Shown here: positions 11,087 through 22,464 of the stretch, piece by piece | How the letters are laid out: each line of letters starts with the position of its first letter | Position numbering within the stretch: the first letter of the stretch is position 1 | Source of the DNA: Callorhinus ursinus | Taxonomy: Eukaryota; Chordata; Mammalia; Carnivora; Otariidae | NCBI RefSeq assembly: GCF_003265705.1 | Contig: NW_020312775.1 | Span: 62,001-126,000 of the forward strand | DNA length: 64,000 nucleotides | Direction: 5' to 3' | Translations under genes and position numbers: made by a program | Notes under the pieces: generated by a model | The model's database searches: none | What the model saw: only the letters and a program-made list of their open reading frames with translations | Told to the model about the DNA's origin: nothing

Positions 11087-12259
11087 GATAAAACCACTTT
11101 CAGAACCCCATATGCAGTATCAGCCCATTTTTTTGTAAAAATATAATGTTTACATAATGCATTTGTGCACAGAGAAAACTCTGAAAGTGTGTTACACTAA
11201 ATAGTAGGCAATGGTTTTTCCTGCATGGTAGCCAAAATAGGACTCACCCGTACTCAAAAATGAGTTCAATCACCTCATGGTTAGGTACTTCCATGGCATT
11301 CCTCAGCAGACATGCCCAACCCCATGTCTTCCCCTAGTTGTAACCATGTCAGTGAGCACTGCTGCTCCTTCTGAGTACTCTACCATCCTATGGCTCCGAC
11401 CATGTGTGATTCTTCTTATTTGGTCACTCATCTCTTTTTCCTAAATATATGAATTATGTTTGTCATAATTAAAAAATAACTAAAATCAGAGAAGAAAACA
11501 TGGTAAGTGATTGAACTGTTTTGTGAGTTTAAGAGGGCAGTGAAGACACTTAAAATTCCTGTTGTCAGAACATAGAATAATAAGTAAAACTCACATTTTC
11601 TAGGACTAATAGCTAGAGGAATCAACCTGACAGTTATAACAGACCCACTGCTATAAGGGTCAATGTTGTCATCTGTGAAATGGGGATATTACTTCCTTCA
11701 TGGGCCTGCCAAGTGGATCAGAGGTACTGAGTATGTGAGCTCTGTTGTAACCCAGGCTCTACCAGATACTTGTGTGTGTGGGGGGGGGGGATGGCTCCCA
11801 CACCATTCCCATGCAGCAGCAGGTATATGGATGGAATCAGACACTTGGAGCAGGACTGAAGGTCTCACCTGTGCCCAGTAACAAATCTAAGCAGCTAGAA
11901 GATGAATGTCATTGTCTCCTGGATACTTCCATGTCTGCTGGGCACTGTGCCCTTTCTCCTGGGTTCTGTACTTATTACTGATACTGTCTAATTATCTGGA
12001 GGCCTAGGTGCCAAAGCCCTATCAATTTCTCTAGAGCCAATGCCCACCTACCCTTGACCCTTATCAAGTATGAATAAAGCTCTTTCCCCACTTGAATTAT
12101 AGTTATTCAGTTACCTGTGAATATCCCACTAACGCTACTTGCAATGATGTTTTATGTGTATTTTTTTGGTTTGTGTGTTTTTGCATACATGAATATCCTC
12201 ATCAAAATCAGATATTGCAGGCTAGACCAGGAAAAAAAAATATCTGTATGATAAAACTG
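11087..12259. other. Intergenic DNA of the left arm, with a MIR-like trace
   Basis: I see no gene here. The first part (about 11,110-11,230) aligns in reverse with about 34,800-34,920. A short MIR-like core, 'tcatctgtgaaatggggata', lies at about 11,669-11,690, followed by 'catgggcctgccaag'. The G-run near 11,780 is simple low complexity. Confidence 0.5.
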
Positions 12260-12263
12260 TGCT

Positions 12264-12450
12264 AGGGTGACTGGGTGGCTCAGTTGGTCAAGTGTCTGAC
12301 TTCAGCTCAGGTGATGATGTCAGGGTCCTGGAATAGAACCCCACGTTGGGTCCAGGGCTCAGTGGGGAGTCTTTTTGTCTCTCTGCGCCTCCCCCACTTA
12401 TGCTCTTTCATAAATCAATCAATCAATCAAATCTTTTTTTAAAAAAAATC
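12264..12450 (+). mobile_element. Can-SINE, sense
   Basis: The head 'ctgggtggctcagttggtca', body 'tcagggtcctggaatagaac' and a (AATC)n-type tail are present. It lies in the left arm only, so it inserted after the inverted duplication. Confidence 0.85.
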
Positions 12451-12559
12451 TGTGCTATTCTTACAGGTTAATATCTGCAAACTCTCTTTCCTAGGTTGAG
12501 TTCTCTCCCAGGAAACTTTTCAGGCCCCAGTTTAGCAAGTCAGCCAACCCTTAAATATA

Positions 12560-12735
12560 TTTTATTTTTAGATCCTTTTAGTGAACATGTGGTGCATGGA
12601 CCAGCTCATCAGTATCACTTGAGAGTTAATTAGAAATGCAGAATCTCACCTTACCTCAGACCTACTGAGTTAGGATCATTTTAACAAGACCCCCAGGTGA
12701 TCCCTATGCACATTTAAGTTTGAGAACCACTGGCT
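12560..12735 (-). mobile_element. MER5A-like hAT DNA transposon fossil
   Basis: It reads in reverse as MER5A, with 'ctactgagttaggatcattt', 'aggtgatccctatgcaca' and terminal 'tttgagaaccactgg'. A mirrored copy lies at 33,738-33,905, at the matching place in the right arm. Confidence 0.75.
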
Positions 12736-12879
12736 TAGATGGAGACTCTTTTCAGGCTCTCCACTCCCACCTTCCCGTAAAGTATGTACCTGAAAGTATA
12801 AATATATACACCATATAAGATACACATCACAGATTATTAAATAGACCCATGTTTGTCAAACTGAAGTTACCACTTTCCC

Positions 12880-13013
12880 ATTCATTGGTAAGTCTTGAAG
12901 TTAATTCAGTGAATCAAGACTTGCAAATTGTTAAGGAAATAAGATAGAATAAAGGCAAATAGAAAATATCAAATTGCAGGTATGGTGAATATTATATGAA
13001 ATTTGTGTTTCAG

Positions 13014-13045
<32 letters not shown>

Positions 13046-13115
13046 CATGAGTTGTGATACAAAAATATATTTCTAACTGTGGGCTGTGATTTTAAAAAAC
13101 TGAGAAACACTCTAT
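12880..13115 (-). mobile_element. Old non-autonomous DNA-transposon-like fossil
   Basis: The segment ends in 'ctgagaaacactct' and contains 'gaaatttgtgtttcag' and 'tgagttgtgat'. It matches the reverse complement of 33,357-33,590. The end motif resembles the terminal inverted repeat of a hAT-type element; the family is uncertain. The (TG)n at 13,014 expanded inside it. Confidence 0.5.
13014..13043. repeat. (TG)n microsatellite
   Basis: About 15 TG units are present. The mirrored place in the right arm holds only a short TA/CA stretch. Confidence 0.95.
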
Positions 13116-13645
13116 TGGATTCTTTGCATCTCAAAACTTATCCATCCCATTTCATATTTGTAACCCTAGTGCCCAACACAGTACCGGACAAATAGTAGGT
13201 ATTTAATAAAAGCATAAATAATAAGGACTAATTTGGGAACCCTAAGTTTTTCCCCAAGCTTAGCCCCTATCTACATAATTAACTTTGGACACATAATTTT
13301 AATTGTCTAACAGGGTTTACCAGCACCAAGGAGAGCTCCTGGGCTGGACAGAGTGAAACTTCTCAATCCCAGGAAGACAGGCTCTGTAAAGTGAAACTAA
13401 ACAACTGTGGTATATGTGCTGTAAAGGGACCCAGTGGAAGACTCTGTATGCCACAGGAGTACAGTGTCATAAAGGAACAGTATGTCTGCCTGTGGGAGGC
13501 CAGACTAAGGAGCTGCTATGGAGGGATAACAGTTGAGCTACCTGCAGGTGATCTTTCTCCAGTTAGCCTGTGGGAATCAGGGCCTTAGATTTTAGAGACA
13601 ACATATATCATATTGGTTTTGTGCTTGGACTCCATATGGTTTCCA
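13116..13645. other. Unassigned spacer DNA
   Basis: I see no gene. A 65-codon frame at 13,391-13,588 shows no domain I recognise. The stretch may belong to the degenerate ERV that follows. Confidence 0.4.
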
Positions 13646-13649
13646 ATTT

Positions 13650-14430
13650 TAAGTGGTACCCAGAGCAAGAAAAAGATCAACAGTAGGTCCAGGCTATAGT
13701 GCAAGTTTCTCTGACACTTCAGCCTCATGACCCTGCAGACCCAACTGTATTATATTCTTGCTATACAGAGTCTATGCAGCCTTAAAAATCCCCAATAATA
13801 GAATCAAAAAAACACACTCCTAGGGTTTTTGAGCAAACCGTGCCCTCTTCTTTCAGCAGTCTCCATTTCAGAAGGTGCTCACTTGGGCTTGCTACTAGAC
13901 CCTGGTAGAGACTTAATACCTGGCCATGAGATATTAATTTTCTGTATGAATGAGACACCCATTATGAACTTGTTTCTATTTACTCTGTTGAATAGTAAAG
14001 TTTTCTGTGAGCACTTGCAAATGGATTAAAAGACTGGACTAGGGTACATAAAAATGGCACAAGTAAATTACATGATACCTATTCCTGCTATTTGATTGTC
14101 TCTATCTCTCAACCATCATGTATGGCCTAATGGGAGTTCCTCATAACCATTTAGAAGAGGGATAAAACAATGATCCAGTTTGTGGATGTATCTTCTTGGT
14201 ATGTTGATGGTAGATGTAAATGGATGTCTGCTGCACTATAACCCCACTCAGGAATGACTCAGAAAAACACTGGGAAAGAAACATGCTACCAGTAGGTAGA
14301 ATGCTATGTGGTTCATATGGGTCTTTGTATATAACTTTTCATGGCTGTAGGTATGGATCTACTCTGACCCATATGCAATGATTAAAAGACTGATCAGGGA
14401 CTTTGGAAAGAATTAAATTAGAAAATTAAT
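13650..14430 (+). pseudogene. Fossil endogenous retrovirus pol (RT end/RNase H-like)
   Basis: With several frame changes and stops, + strand translation here shows the layout of an ERVL-like pol region: an 'LGLLLDPGRD'-like stretch near 13,880 and an RNase H-like stretch near 14,180-14,400. An integrase-like part of the same orientation follows at 15,323. The reading is broken in every frame and cannot make a protein. Class is an inference. Confidence 0.5.
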
Positions 14431-14462
14431 AATAGTGCAGATTTTGTATCCCATGATATAAT

Positions 14463-15180
14463 AATTTACTATTGCACAACAAATTATGACACACTGAGGT
14501 TAACAAAACATTCATTTATTAGTTCACACATCTGTAGGCCAGAGGTCTTGCAATGTATGGTTGTGCTTTCTGCTCAGGCTCTCACAAGGCTGACATCAAG
14601 GTGTTTTCAGAATTCAGTTCCTTGCAGCTACAGGACTGTGGTACTGCATATTTTTACTGGCTAACAGCTGAGCTGTTTTCAGCTTATAAAAGCTTGCATT
14701 CTTCACCACAAGGCTCACTCCATTTTCAAGCCTGTAACAGCACATTGACTCTTTCTTATGCTTCTAATCTCTGACTTCTCTGTATCTGACTTTAGACCCC
14801 TATTTAAAGGGATGATATGGGGTGCCTGGGGGGAATCAATCTGACTCTTGATTTTGGCTCAGGTCATGATCTCAGGGTTGTGAGATCAAGTCCCACATTG
14901 GGCTCTGTGCTAGGCATGAAGCCTGCTTAAAATTCTCTCTCTCCCTCCCCTTCCCTCTCTCCCTCTCTTAAAAAAAAAGCAAGGGGGGGAGATGATGTGA
15001 TTAGGTCAGGGCCACCTAGATAATTTTCCTATGTTAAAGTCAACTGATTTGAGACACTAATTATATCTGCAGACAGCTTCACAGAAACACATGGATTAGT
15101 GCTTGATTAACTGGAAGAAGGTATGTATGCAATTACCAGCTGGCAATTTGGTAGGCGATCTTAAAATTCTGCCTACCACA
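14463..15180 (-). mobile_element. MLT1-type MaLR LTR, split by a SINE
   Basis: It starts 'tttactattgcacaacaaat' and ends 'aattctgcctaccaca', the expected boundaries of an MLT1-like LTR in antisense. The Can-SINE at 14,820-14,985 interrupts it. It separates two parts of the fossil ERV pol. Confidence 0.65.
14820..14985 (+). mobile_element. Can-SINE, sense, head deleted
   Basis: The head 'ggtgcctgggggg' is followed by 'ggctcaggtcatgatctcag' and a C/T-rich tail. The usual 'cggttaagcgtctg' part is altered. Imperfect direct repeats 'gatgatatg'/'gatgatgtg' flank it. Confidence 0.85.
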
Positions 15181-15322
15181 GTCCACCTTCTGATTCCTGA
15201 AGATTCATTTCCTTCCCAAGTGCAAAACATATTCACCTTCTCCCATATTCACAAGAATCTCATCTCATTACAGCATTAGCTCAAAAGTTGAAATCTCATC
15301 ATCTAAATCACCTAAACCAGAT

Positions 15323-15600
15323 GTGTATGAGGATCCTAGGCATAATCCACTAAGCACAGTTCCTGAAGATATTACTCTCCATCTGAAACTCCATGGGTCC
15401 ATACACTGTCATGGTGACCAAGTTGGATACTATGACTGGGCTTCACAACATTGCCTTCCTATTACCAAGGCTGACCTGGCTACTGCCACTGCCAGGTGTC
15501 CAAAACTCCCACAGCAGAAGACAATGCTGACCCATGTATTTGGCAACATTTCCTGGTGCAGCCAACTACCTGCCAAGTGGTAAATTGATTATTGGAGACC
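15323..15600 (+). pseudogene. Fossil ERV integrase N-terminal zinc-binding region
   Basis: An 86-codon frame (15,323-15,583) has the His/Cys-rich spacing and an 'LATATARCPKLPQQK' stretch typical of an ERVL-like integrase N terminus, followed by stops. It continues the pol remnant at 13,650-14,430 after an LTR insertion. It is a short broken remnant. Confidence 0.6.
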
Positions 15601-15844
15601 TTCTTTCACAGAGGAGTCAGAATATTTTTCCTTACAGTAATAGATATGCATATCAGATAAAGAATTGCCTTTACTGTCCATAAGACTTCTGTCAGCATAA
15701 GCATGTCTTAGTTACCTGAATAGTGCCACACAAAAAATCACCAAAATCATACTGAACCAAGGAATTAATTTTGCTACGAAAGATAAAAAGAAATGGGCTA
15801 AATCTCACAGAATTTACTAATCTCTGACTTCTCTTATTGTGAAG
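15601..15844. other. Degenerate spacer DNA
   Basis: I see no gene and no confident repeat here. It is probably degenerate ERV flank. Confidence 0.3.
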
Positions 15845-15990
15845 ATTTGGTAATAATTATTTTATAAATGTTTGATAGAATTCATCAGTGAAGCCATCTG
15901 GACCTGGGCTTTTATTTGTGGGTATTTTTTTTACTACCAATGCAAACTCTTCACCTGTTATAAGTCTATTTGTATAATCTATTTCTTCTT
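15845..15990 (-). mobile_element. Outer antisense L1, left fragment
   Basis: Antisense L1 reverse-transcriptase text ('ttcatcagtgaagccatctg') ends at a 13-bp target site and resumes at 23,871. A complete younger L1 sits between. Confidence 0.75.
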
Positions 15991-16563
15991 TTTTATGGAA
16001 GTCTAAATGACATACAATATTATATTAGTTTCAAGTGTACAACATGATCACCACATTAAATCTACTTACCATCTGTTACCACACAAAGTTAATACAATAT
16101 TATTGACTATACTCCCCACAGCTTATTTATTTTATAACTGGAAATTTTACTTATTGATCCCTTTCAACCATTCCTCCCAATCTTCCTCCCCTCAGTCAAC
16201 CACCAATCTGTTCTCTGTATGTATGAGTCTGGGTTCTGTTTGTTTTGCTTTTTAGATTCCACATATCTGTTAAACCATGTGGTAATTGTCTTTCTGTTTG
16301 ACTTATTTCACTTAACATAATACCCTCAAGTTTCATCCATGTTGTCACAAATGGCAATATTTTACTTTTTTATGGCTGACTAATATTCCATTGTGTGTGT
16401 GTGTATCACATCTTTTTTGTCCATTCATCCACTGATGGACACAGGTAGTTTCCATATCTTGGCTATTGTAAATAATGCTGCAATGAACATAGGAGTATAT
16501 GTATCTTTTTTAATTAGTGTTTTTGTTTTCTTTGGACAGATACCCAGTAATGGAGTTTCTGGA

Positions 16564-16839
16564 TCACGTGGTAGTTTTTAATTTTTTGAGGAACCACCAA
16601 TCTGCTTTCCATAGTGGCTGTACCATTTTACAATCCCACCAACAGTGCACAAGGGTTCCTTTTTCTCCACATCCTCCAACACTTACTTCTTGACTTTTTG
16701 ATAATACCCATTCTACAGGTATGAAATGATATCTCCTTTGGGGTTTGATTTGTATTTCCCTGATAAATAGTGATGCTAAGCATATTTTTATATGCCTGTT
16801 TGCCATATGTATGTCTTCTTTGGAAAAATGCCTATTCAA
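16564..16839 (-). pseudogene. L1 ORF2p C-terminal region fragment
   Basis: A 91-codon frame with '[20 protein letters not shown]' matches the conserved Cys-rich C-terminal part of L1 ORF2p. It is a fragment only. Confidence 0.85.
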
Positions 16840-18001
16840 ATCCTCTGTCCATTTTTTAATGAAATTGTTTGTTGTTGTTATTCAGTTGTATGAGTTTTCA
16901 TACATTTTGGATATTAATCCCCTATTGGATATATGATTTGCAAATATCTTCTCTCAATCAGTATGTTACCTTTTAGTTTTGTTGAGTTTCCTCCACTGTG
17001 AAAAGCTTTTTAGTTTGATATAGTTCCCTTTATTTTTGCTTTTAATTCCCTTGCCTTTGGTGCCAGATCCAAAAACATGTTTCTAAAGTTGATGTCAAGG
17101 AGTTTACCACCTATGTTTTCTTCTTAGGGTTTTATGGTTTTAAGTCTTACATTCAAGTCATTAGTCTATTTTGAGTTTATTTTTAAATATGGTGTAAGAT
17201 AGTGATACAGTTTCATTCTTTTGCAGGTACCTCTCCAATTTGCCCAATACCATTTATTGAAGAATCTGTCCTTTCCCCATTGCATATTCTTAGTTCCTTA
17301 GTCATAAATTAGTTGACCATATATTTGTGGATTTATGTTTGCACTCTCTATTCTGTTCCATTGATCTATGTGTTTGTTTTTATGTCAATAACATACTGTT
17401 TTGAATACTATAATTTTGTAGTATAGTTTGAAATCAGGAAGGGTGATACCTCCAGCTTTGTTCTTTCTCAAGATTGTTTGGCTATCCAGGGCCTTTTGTG
17501 GTTCCATATAAATTTTAGAATTATTTTTACTAGATACTTGGAAAATGTCATTAGAATTTTGATAGGGATTGCATCGAATCTGTAGATTGCTTTGTGTAGT
17601 ATGGACATTTTAACAATATTTATTCTTCAATCCATGAACACAGAATATCTTTCCATTTATTTCTGTTTCTTCAATTTATTTCATCAATGACTTATATTTT
17701 TTAATATATACATCTTTAACCTCCTTGGTTAAATTTATTTGTAGGTACTTTATGCTTTTTGATGTGATTGTAAATGGGATTATTTTTTAAATTTTTCTCT
17801 TAAAATTCTTTATTAGTATATAGAAATGCAACAGGTTTTTGTATACTAATTTTGTATCCTGCAACTTTACTGAATTCATGTATAAGTTATAACAGTTTTT
17901 GGTGGATTCTTTAGGTTTTCTATATATAGTATCATGTCATCAGCAAATAGTGACAATTTTCCTTCTTCTTTTCCAAATTTTATGTCTTGTATTTCTTTTT
18001 C

Positions 18002-18334
18002 TTACCTAATTTCTATGTCTAGGACTCTTAAAACTATGCTGAATAAAAGTGGGGAGAGTGGATATATTTGTCTTATTTCTGATATTAGAGGAAAATCTTT
18101 CAGCTTTTCATTCCTGATTATATTAGCTGTGGATTTGTCATATGTGGCTTTTATTATGTTTAGGTGCATTCCCTCTATATCTGCTTTGTTAAGTGTTTTT
18201 ATCAAAAATAGATGTTGAATGTTGTCAAATGCTTTTTCTGTATCTATTGAGATGATTGTACGATTTTTATCTTTTATTTTGTTAATATGGGGTATCATAT
18301 TGATTGATTCCTGTATGTTGAACCATCTTTGCAT
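18002..18334 (-). pseudogene. L1 ORF2p reverse-transcriptase fragment
   Basis: A 110-codon frame carries '[14 protein letters not shown]' and '[11 protein letters not shown]', which are RT palm motifs of L1 ORF2p. The downstream catalytic YADD-type box is outside the open stretch. Confidence 0.85.
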
Positions 18335-18585
18335 CCTTGGATTAAATCTTACCGGATCATAGTATATAATGCGTTTAAAGTATTGTTGAATTTGGTTTGC
18401 TAATATTTTGTTAAGGATTTTTACATTTATTTTTATCAGGGATATTGTCCTGTAATTTTCTTCTCTATGGTGTCCTTGTCTGGTTTCTGTATCAGGAAAA
18501 TGTTTGCCTTGGAAAATTAGTTTGGAAGCATTCCCTCCTCTTCAATTTTTCAGAGGATTTTGAGATGGATTGGTATTAAATATTC

Positions 18586-18875
18586 TTTAGATATAGATAT
18601 AGATATGGATACAGATATAGATATAGATATAGATATAGATATACCACATCTTCTTTATCCATTCATCCATCAATGGACATCTTGGCTCTTTCCATATTTG
18701 GCTATTGTGGACATTATTGCTATAAACATTGGAGTGCAAGTGTCCCTTCAGATCACTAAATTTGTATCTTTAGGGTAAATACATAGTAGTGCAATTGCTG
18801 GGTCGTGTGGTAGCTCTATTTTTAGCTTCTTGAGGAAACTCCATACTGTTTTCCAGAGTGGCAGTACCAGCTTGC
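18586..18875 (-). mobile_element. L1 3'-end fragment with (TATAGA)n, nested in antisense L1
   Basis: A hexamer repeat (about 18,586-18,642) is followed by 'ccatcaatggacatcttggc' and 'gctattgtggacattattgc', the antisense ORF2 end of a younger L1. The older L1 resumes at about 18,876. The repeat sits where the poly(A) tail would be. Confidence 0.65.
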
Positions 18876-19093
18876 ATTAGTTTCCATGAATTTTCTTAAT
18901 TCTTCTTTAATTTCCTGGTTAACCCATTCATTCTTTAGTAGGATGCTCTTTAACCTTCAAGTGTTTTAAGTTCCTTTCAAATTTCCTCTTCTGATTCAGT
19001 TCAAGTTTCAAAGTATTATGGTTTGAAAATATGCAGGGAATAATCCCAATCTTTTGTATTGGTTGACACCTGATTTGTGACCCACTATGTTAT

Positions 19094-19380
19094 CTATTTT
19101 GAGAATATTCCATGTGCACTTGAGAAAAATGTGTATTCTGTAGCTTTCAGATGGAATGCTCTGTATATATTTGTGAAGTCCATCTGGTCCAATGTGTCAT
19201 TCAAAGCCCTTATTTCCTTGTTGATCTTCTGCTCAGATGGTCTGTCCATTACTGTGAGTGGGGTGTTAAAATCCCCTACTATTATTGTATTATTATCAAT
19301 GTGTTTCTTTAGTACTGTTATTAATTGGTTTATATATTTGGCTGCTCCCAAGTTAGGAGCATAAATATTTATAATTGTTA
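19094..19380 (-). pseudogene. L1 ORF2p endonuclease fragment
   Basis: The frame holds 'LTIINIYAPN', 'NTIIVGDFNTPLT' and 'KATEYTFFSSAHG', hallmark stretches of the L1 apurinic endonuclease domain. The upstream part of this frame enters the inserted block at 19,385. Confidence 0.85.
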
Positions 19381-19384
19381 GATC

Positions 19385-20118
19385 TTGCTCAGTGAGTAGT
19401 TGCCCGATGGTGCACATACCCTCGTGGCTCCTCTCAGGGGGAGGAAAAGAGTCTTGCAGTTGTTCTGTAGCTAGCTGGACCCCTGCTCTGGGAGCAGTTG
19501 CCAGATAGTGTGCACACCAGCACCACTCCTCCCAAAGGAAGGAGGAGGGTCTTGCCATGGTGATGCTGTTTCCAGGGCCCCAGCTTGGAGAGTGGTCACC
19601 CGATCATGCCATGGTTCACAATTTATGGCAACACCAAGCTGAAAGCCCACTCCTGGCCTTACTGATTATAGCTGGTGTCCCCGCTCCAATGCTTGGGAAC
19701 TCCATCACACTCAGGCACCTCTGTTCTTTCTCTGACCCCAGGGATCCTGAGACCACACTGTACCACCTAGGATTCTGCCCCACTTCACCACCTGAGCACC
19801 TTCCAGGCAGGGACATCCCTCACTGGAGCAGACTTTTGAAAGTTTCAATTTTGTGCTCCAGTGCTATATCACTTTCTGGTAGCCAGTTAACAGCGGCTCC
19901 CTCCTCCTGGGTTTTATTTTCCAATATATCCCCTCAGATTCACTTCTCTACACCTCCCACCTGTGAAAAGTAGTCACTTTTCTATTTGTAGAATTGTAGT
20001 AATTATTTTCTTAGATCTTGGGTTGAATTCACAGGTGCTCAGAATGATTTAATAGATATCTAGCTCAATTCAAGGGATAAGATGAAATGAAGGTCTCCTA
20101 CTTTTTCAACACCTTCCT
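19385..20118 (-). mobile_element. GC-richer block resembling L1 5' UTR, inside L1 ORF2
   Basis: The L1 endonuclease text breaks at 'gttagatcttgc' (about 19,385) and resumes near 20,118. The intervening 730 bp is less AT-rich and its right end ('agatatctagctcaattcaa') matches the L1 5' UTR end at 45,660-45,690. It appears to be an inserted L1 5' UTR segment, antisense. Confidence 0.5.
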
Positions 20119-20888
20119 TCCTCCAGCTTGTTACAGTTTTTGTTTTAAAGTCTATTTTGTCTGGTATGAGTATATGTACACTCACTTTCTTTTGGTTTCC
20201 ATTTGCATGGAATATCTTTTTTTTATCCCTTCGCTTTCAATCTGTGTGTGTCTTTACTTCTGAAGTGAGTCTCCTTAGGCAGCATATAGATATGTCTTTT
20301 TTTATCCATCCAGCCACTCTAATTCTTTTAATTAGAGAATTTAGTCCATTTGCATTCAAAGTAATTATTGCAAGGTTTTACTTATTGCCATTTTGTTAAT
20401 TGTTTTCTGGCTGTTTTTGTAGTTCATCCCTGTTCCTTTCTTTTTGTCTTACTCTCTTGCCTTGTGGTTTGATGACTTCCATTAGTGTTATGTTTAGATT
20501 CTTTTCACATTTTCTTTTGTGTATTTAAGCTTTTGCTTTGAATTTACTATGAGTTTCACATATATCATCCTATGTAAATAATATTCTATTTGATAGAAAC
20601 TTAAATTTGAACACATTCCGAGATACTACATTTTTGCCCCCTCCCCATGTTTTGTTTTTGATGTCACATTTTACAGATTTTTATCTTATGTATCCTTTAA
20701 GTATTTATTGTAGCTTTGTTAATTTTACTACTTTTGTTTTTCAGCCTTTATAGTAGCTTTTTAAGTGGTTGATCTATGTTTATTATATATTTACCTTTTC
20801 CAGTAAGATTTTTACTTTCATAAGTTTTTTTTTGTTATTAATTAGTGCCATTTTTCTCAGCTTAAGGAAGTTCCTTAACATTTCTTGT

Positions 20889-21079
20889 TTTTTTAAGAGT
20901 TTATTTATTTATTCGACAGAGAGAGAGAATGCATAAGCAGGGAGAGCAACAGAGGGAGAGGGAAAAATAGGCTTCCCGCTAAGCAGGGAGCCTGATGTTG
21001 GGCTCGATTTTGGGACCCTGGGATCATGACCTGAGCCGAAGGTAAACGCTCAACCGACTAAGCCACCCAGGCACCCCTA
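20889..21079 (-). mobile_element. Can-SINE, antisense
   Basis: It runs from 'ttttaagagtttatttattt' to 'aagccacccaggcacccc', with 'atttcttgt' target-site copies at 20,880-20,888 and 21,080-21,088. Confidence 0.93.
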
Positions 21080-21595
21080 ATTTCTTGTAAGGCTGGTTTA
21101 GTAGTGATAAACTCCATTAGCTTTTGCCTGTGTAAAAAAAAAAATATCTCTATCTTTCAATTATGAACGATAACATTTCCAGGTAGAGTATTCTTTGTTG
21201 GAAGTTTTTCCGTTCAGCACTTTGAATAGGTCTTGCCACTGCCTACTGACCTGCAAACTTTCTGCTGAGAAATCTTCTGACAGCCTTATGGGGTTTCCCT
21301 TGTATATGACAATTTGTGTTTCACTTGTTGCTTTTAAGATTCTCTTTATCTTTAACTTTTGACATTTTAATTATAATGTGTCTTGGCATGGATCTCTTTA
21401 GGTTCATCTTATTTGGAACTCTCTGGGCTTTCTGGGCCTGAATGTCTGTTTCCTTTCCTACGTGAGGACGTTTTCAGCCATCATTTCTTCAAATAAATTT
21501 TCTGTCCCTTTCTCTCTCTCTCTTCGCCTTCTGGGACCCCTACAATGTAAAAGATATTCTGAATGATGTTGTCCTATTGGTCCCTTAAGTTACCT

Positions 21596-21811
21596 TCATT
21601 TGTTCTTCCTTTTGATGTTCTGTCTAGATGAGTTCATTGCTTTGTCTTCCAGCTCACTGATTAGCTCTTCTGCTTCATCTAGTCTGCTGTTGTATAATTC
21701 TAGTGCATTTTTTTTCAGTTCAGTTATTGTATTCTTCAGTTTTATGACTCTGTTTGGTACTTTCTTTACATTTTCTGTCTCTTTGTTGAAGTTCTCACTG
21801 TGTTCATCCAC
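21596..21811 (-). pseudogene. L1 ORF1p coiled-coil fragment
   Basis: A 71-codon frame rich in Glu/Lys/Leu heptads ('LKNTITELKKNALELYNSRL') is characteristic of the ORF1p coiled coil. Confidence 0.75.
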
Positions 21812-22247
21812 TCTTCTCCTGAGCCTGAGTGTTTCCTTATGACCATTACTCTAAATTCTTTATCAGGTAGATTACTTATCTCTGTACATTAAGGTCTTTT
21901 TCTCTGAGAGTTTTTCTTGTTCTTTCATTTGGAACATATTTCTCTGTTTCTTCATTTTTCCCGAGTCTGTGTTTATTTCTATGTATTAGGCAAAATAGCT
22001 ACCTCTTGAAGGAGTCTCTTAGCTTTGTGTAGCTGGTGAAACTTCTTGTTCAACCTTGCCCTAGTTCTTGTTTTTCTCTCAAATCTTAGTGGTTATTTAA
22101 ACTGCCTGGTTTATTCTTGAAGTGTCCCTGTTTTTGGAAGTGTGCCAAGACCTGTCGGTGCTCCAAAAGAAGGAATCTCATTCAGCACCTAGTTCAGGCT
22201 GATTGGAAACCAGAGGCAGGCAGCAACTTTTAAATTATGGAAATATA

Positions 22248-22464
22248 GGGGTGCCTGGGTGGCTCAGTCATTAAGCATCTGCCTTTGGTTCAGGTCATGA
22301 TCCCAGGGTCCTGGGATCAAGCCCCACATCAGGCTCCCTACTCGGCGGGAAACTTGCTTCTCCTTCTCCCGCTCCCTCTGCTTGTGTTCCTGCTCTCGCT
22401 ATCTCTCTCTGTCAAATAAATAAATAAAATCTTTCAAAAAAAGATTTTAAAAAATTAAAAAAAT
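22248..22464 (+). mobile_element. Can-SINE, sense, with perfect target-site duplication
   Basis: The element starts 'gggtgcctgggtggctcagt' and ends in an A-rich tail. A perfect 16-bp repeat 'aaattatggaaatata' flanks it at 22,232-22,247 and 22,465-22,480. Confidence 0.97.

Larger units (their letters stand above)
8070..13115 (+). repeat. Inverted duplication, left arm (contains TCEAL6-type gene)
   Basis: This interval matches the reverse complement of about 33,357-38,250 in the same order. From outside to inside the shared pieces are: 'gcagttttctag' flank, promoter/CpG block, exon 1, exon 2, coding exon, 3' UTR, a MER5A-like copy, about 150 bp of unique DNA, and a hAT-like fossil. Similarity is very uneven: about 95-98% by eye at 8,262-9,655, and roughly 65-80% elsewhere. 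Insertions that differ between arms (for example the SINE at 12,264) post-date the duplication. Confidence 0.85.

Noticed and set aside
20889..22464. Regularly spaced repeats suggestive of an array.
   Set aside because: They are independent SINE insertions with different target sites; no short direct-repeat/spacer array exists in the window.
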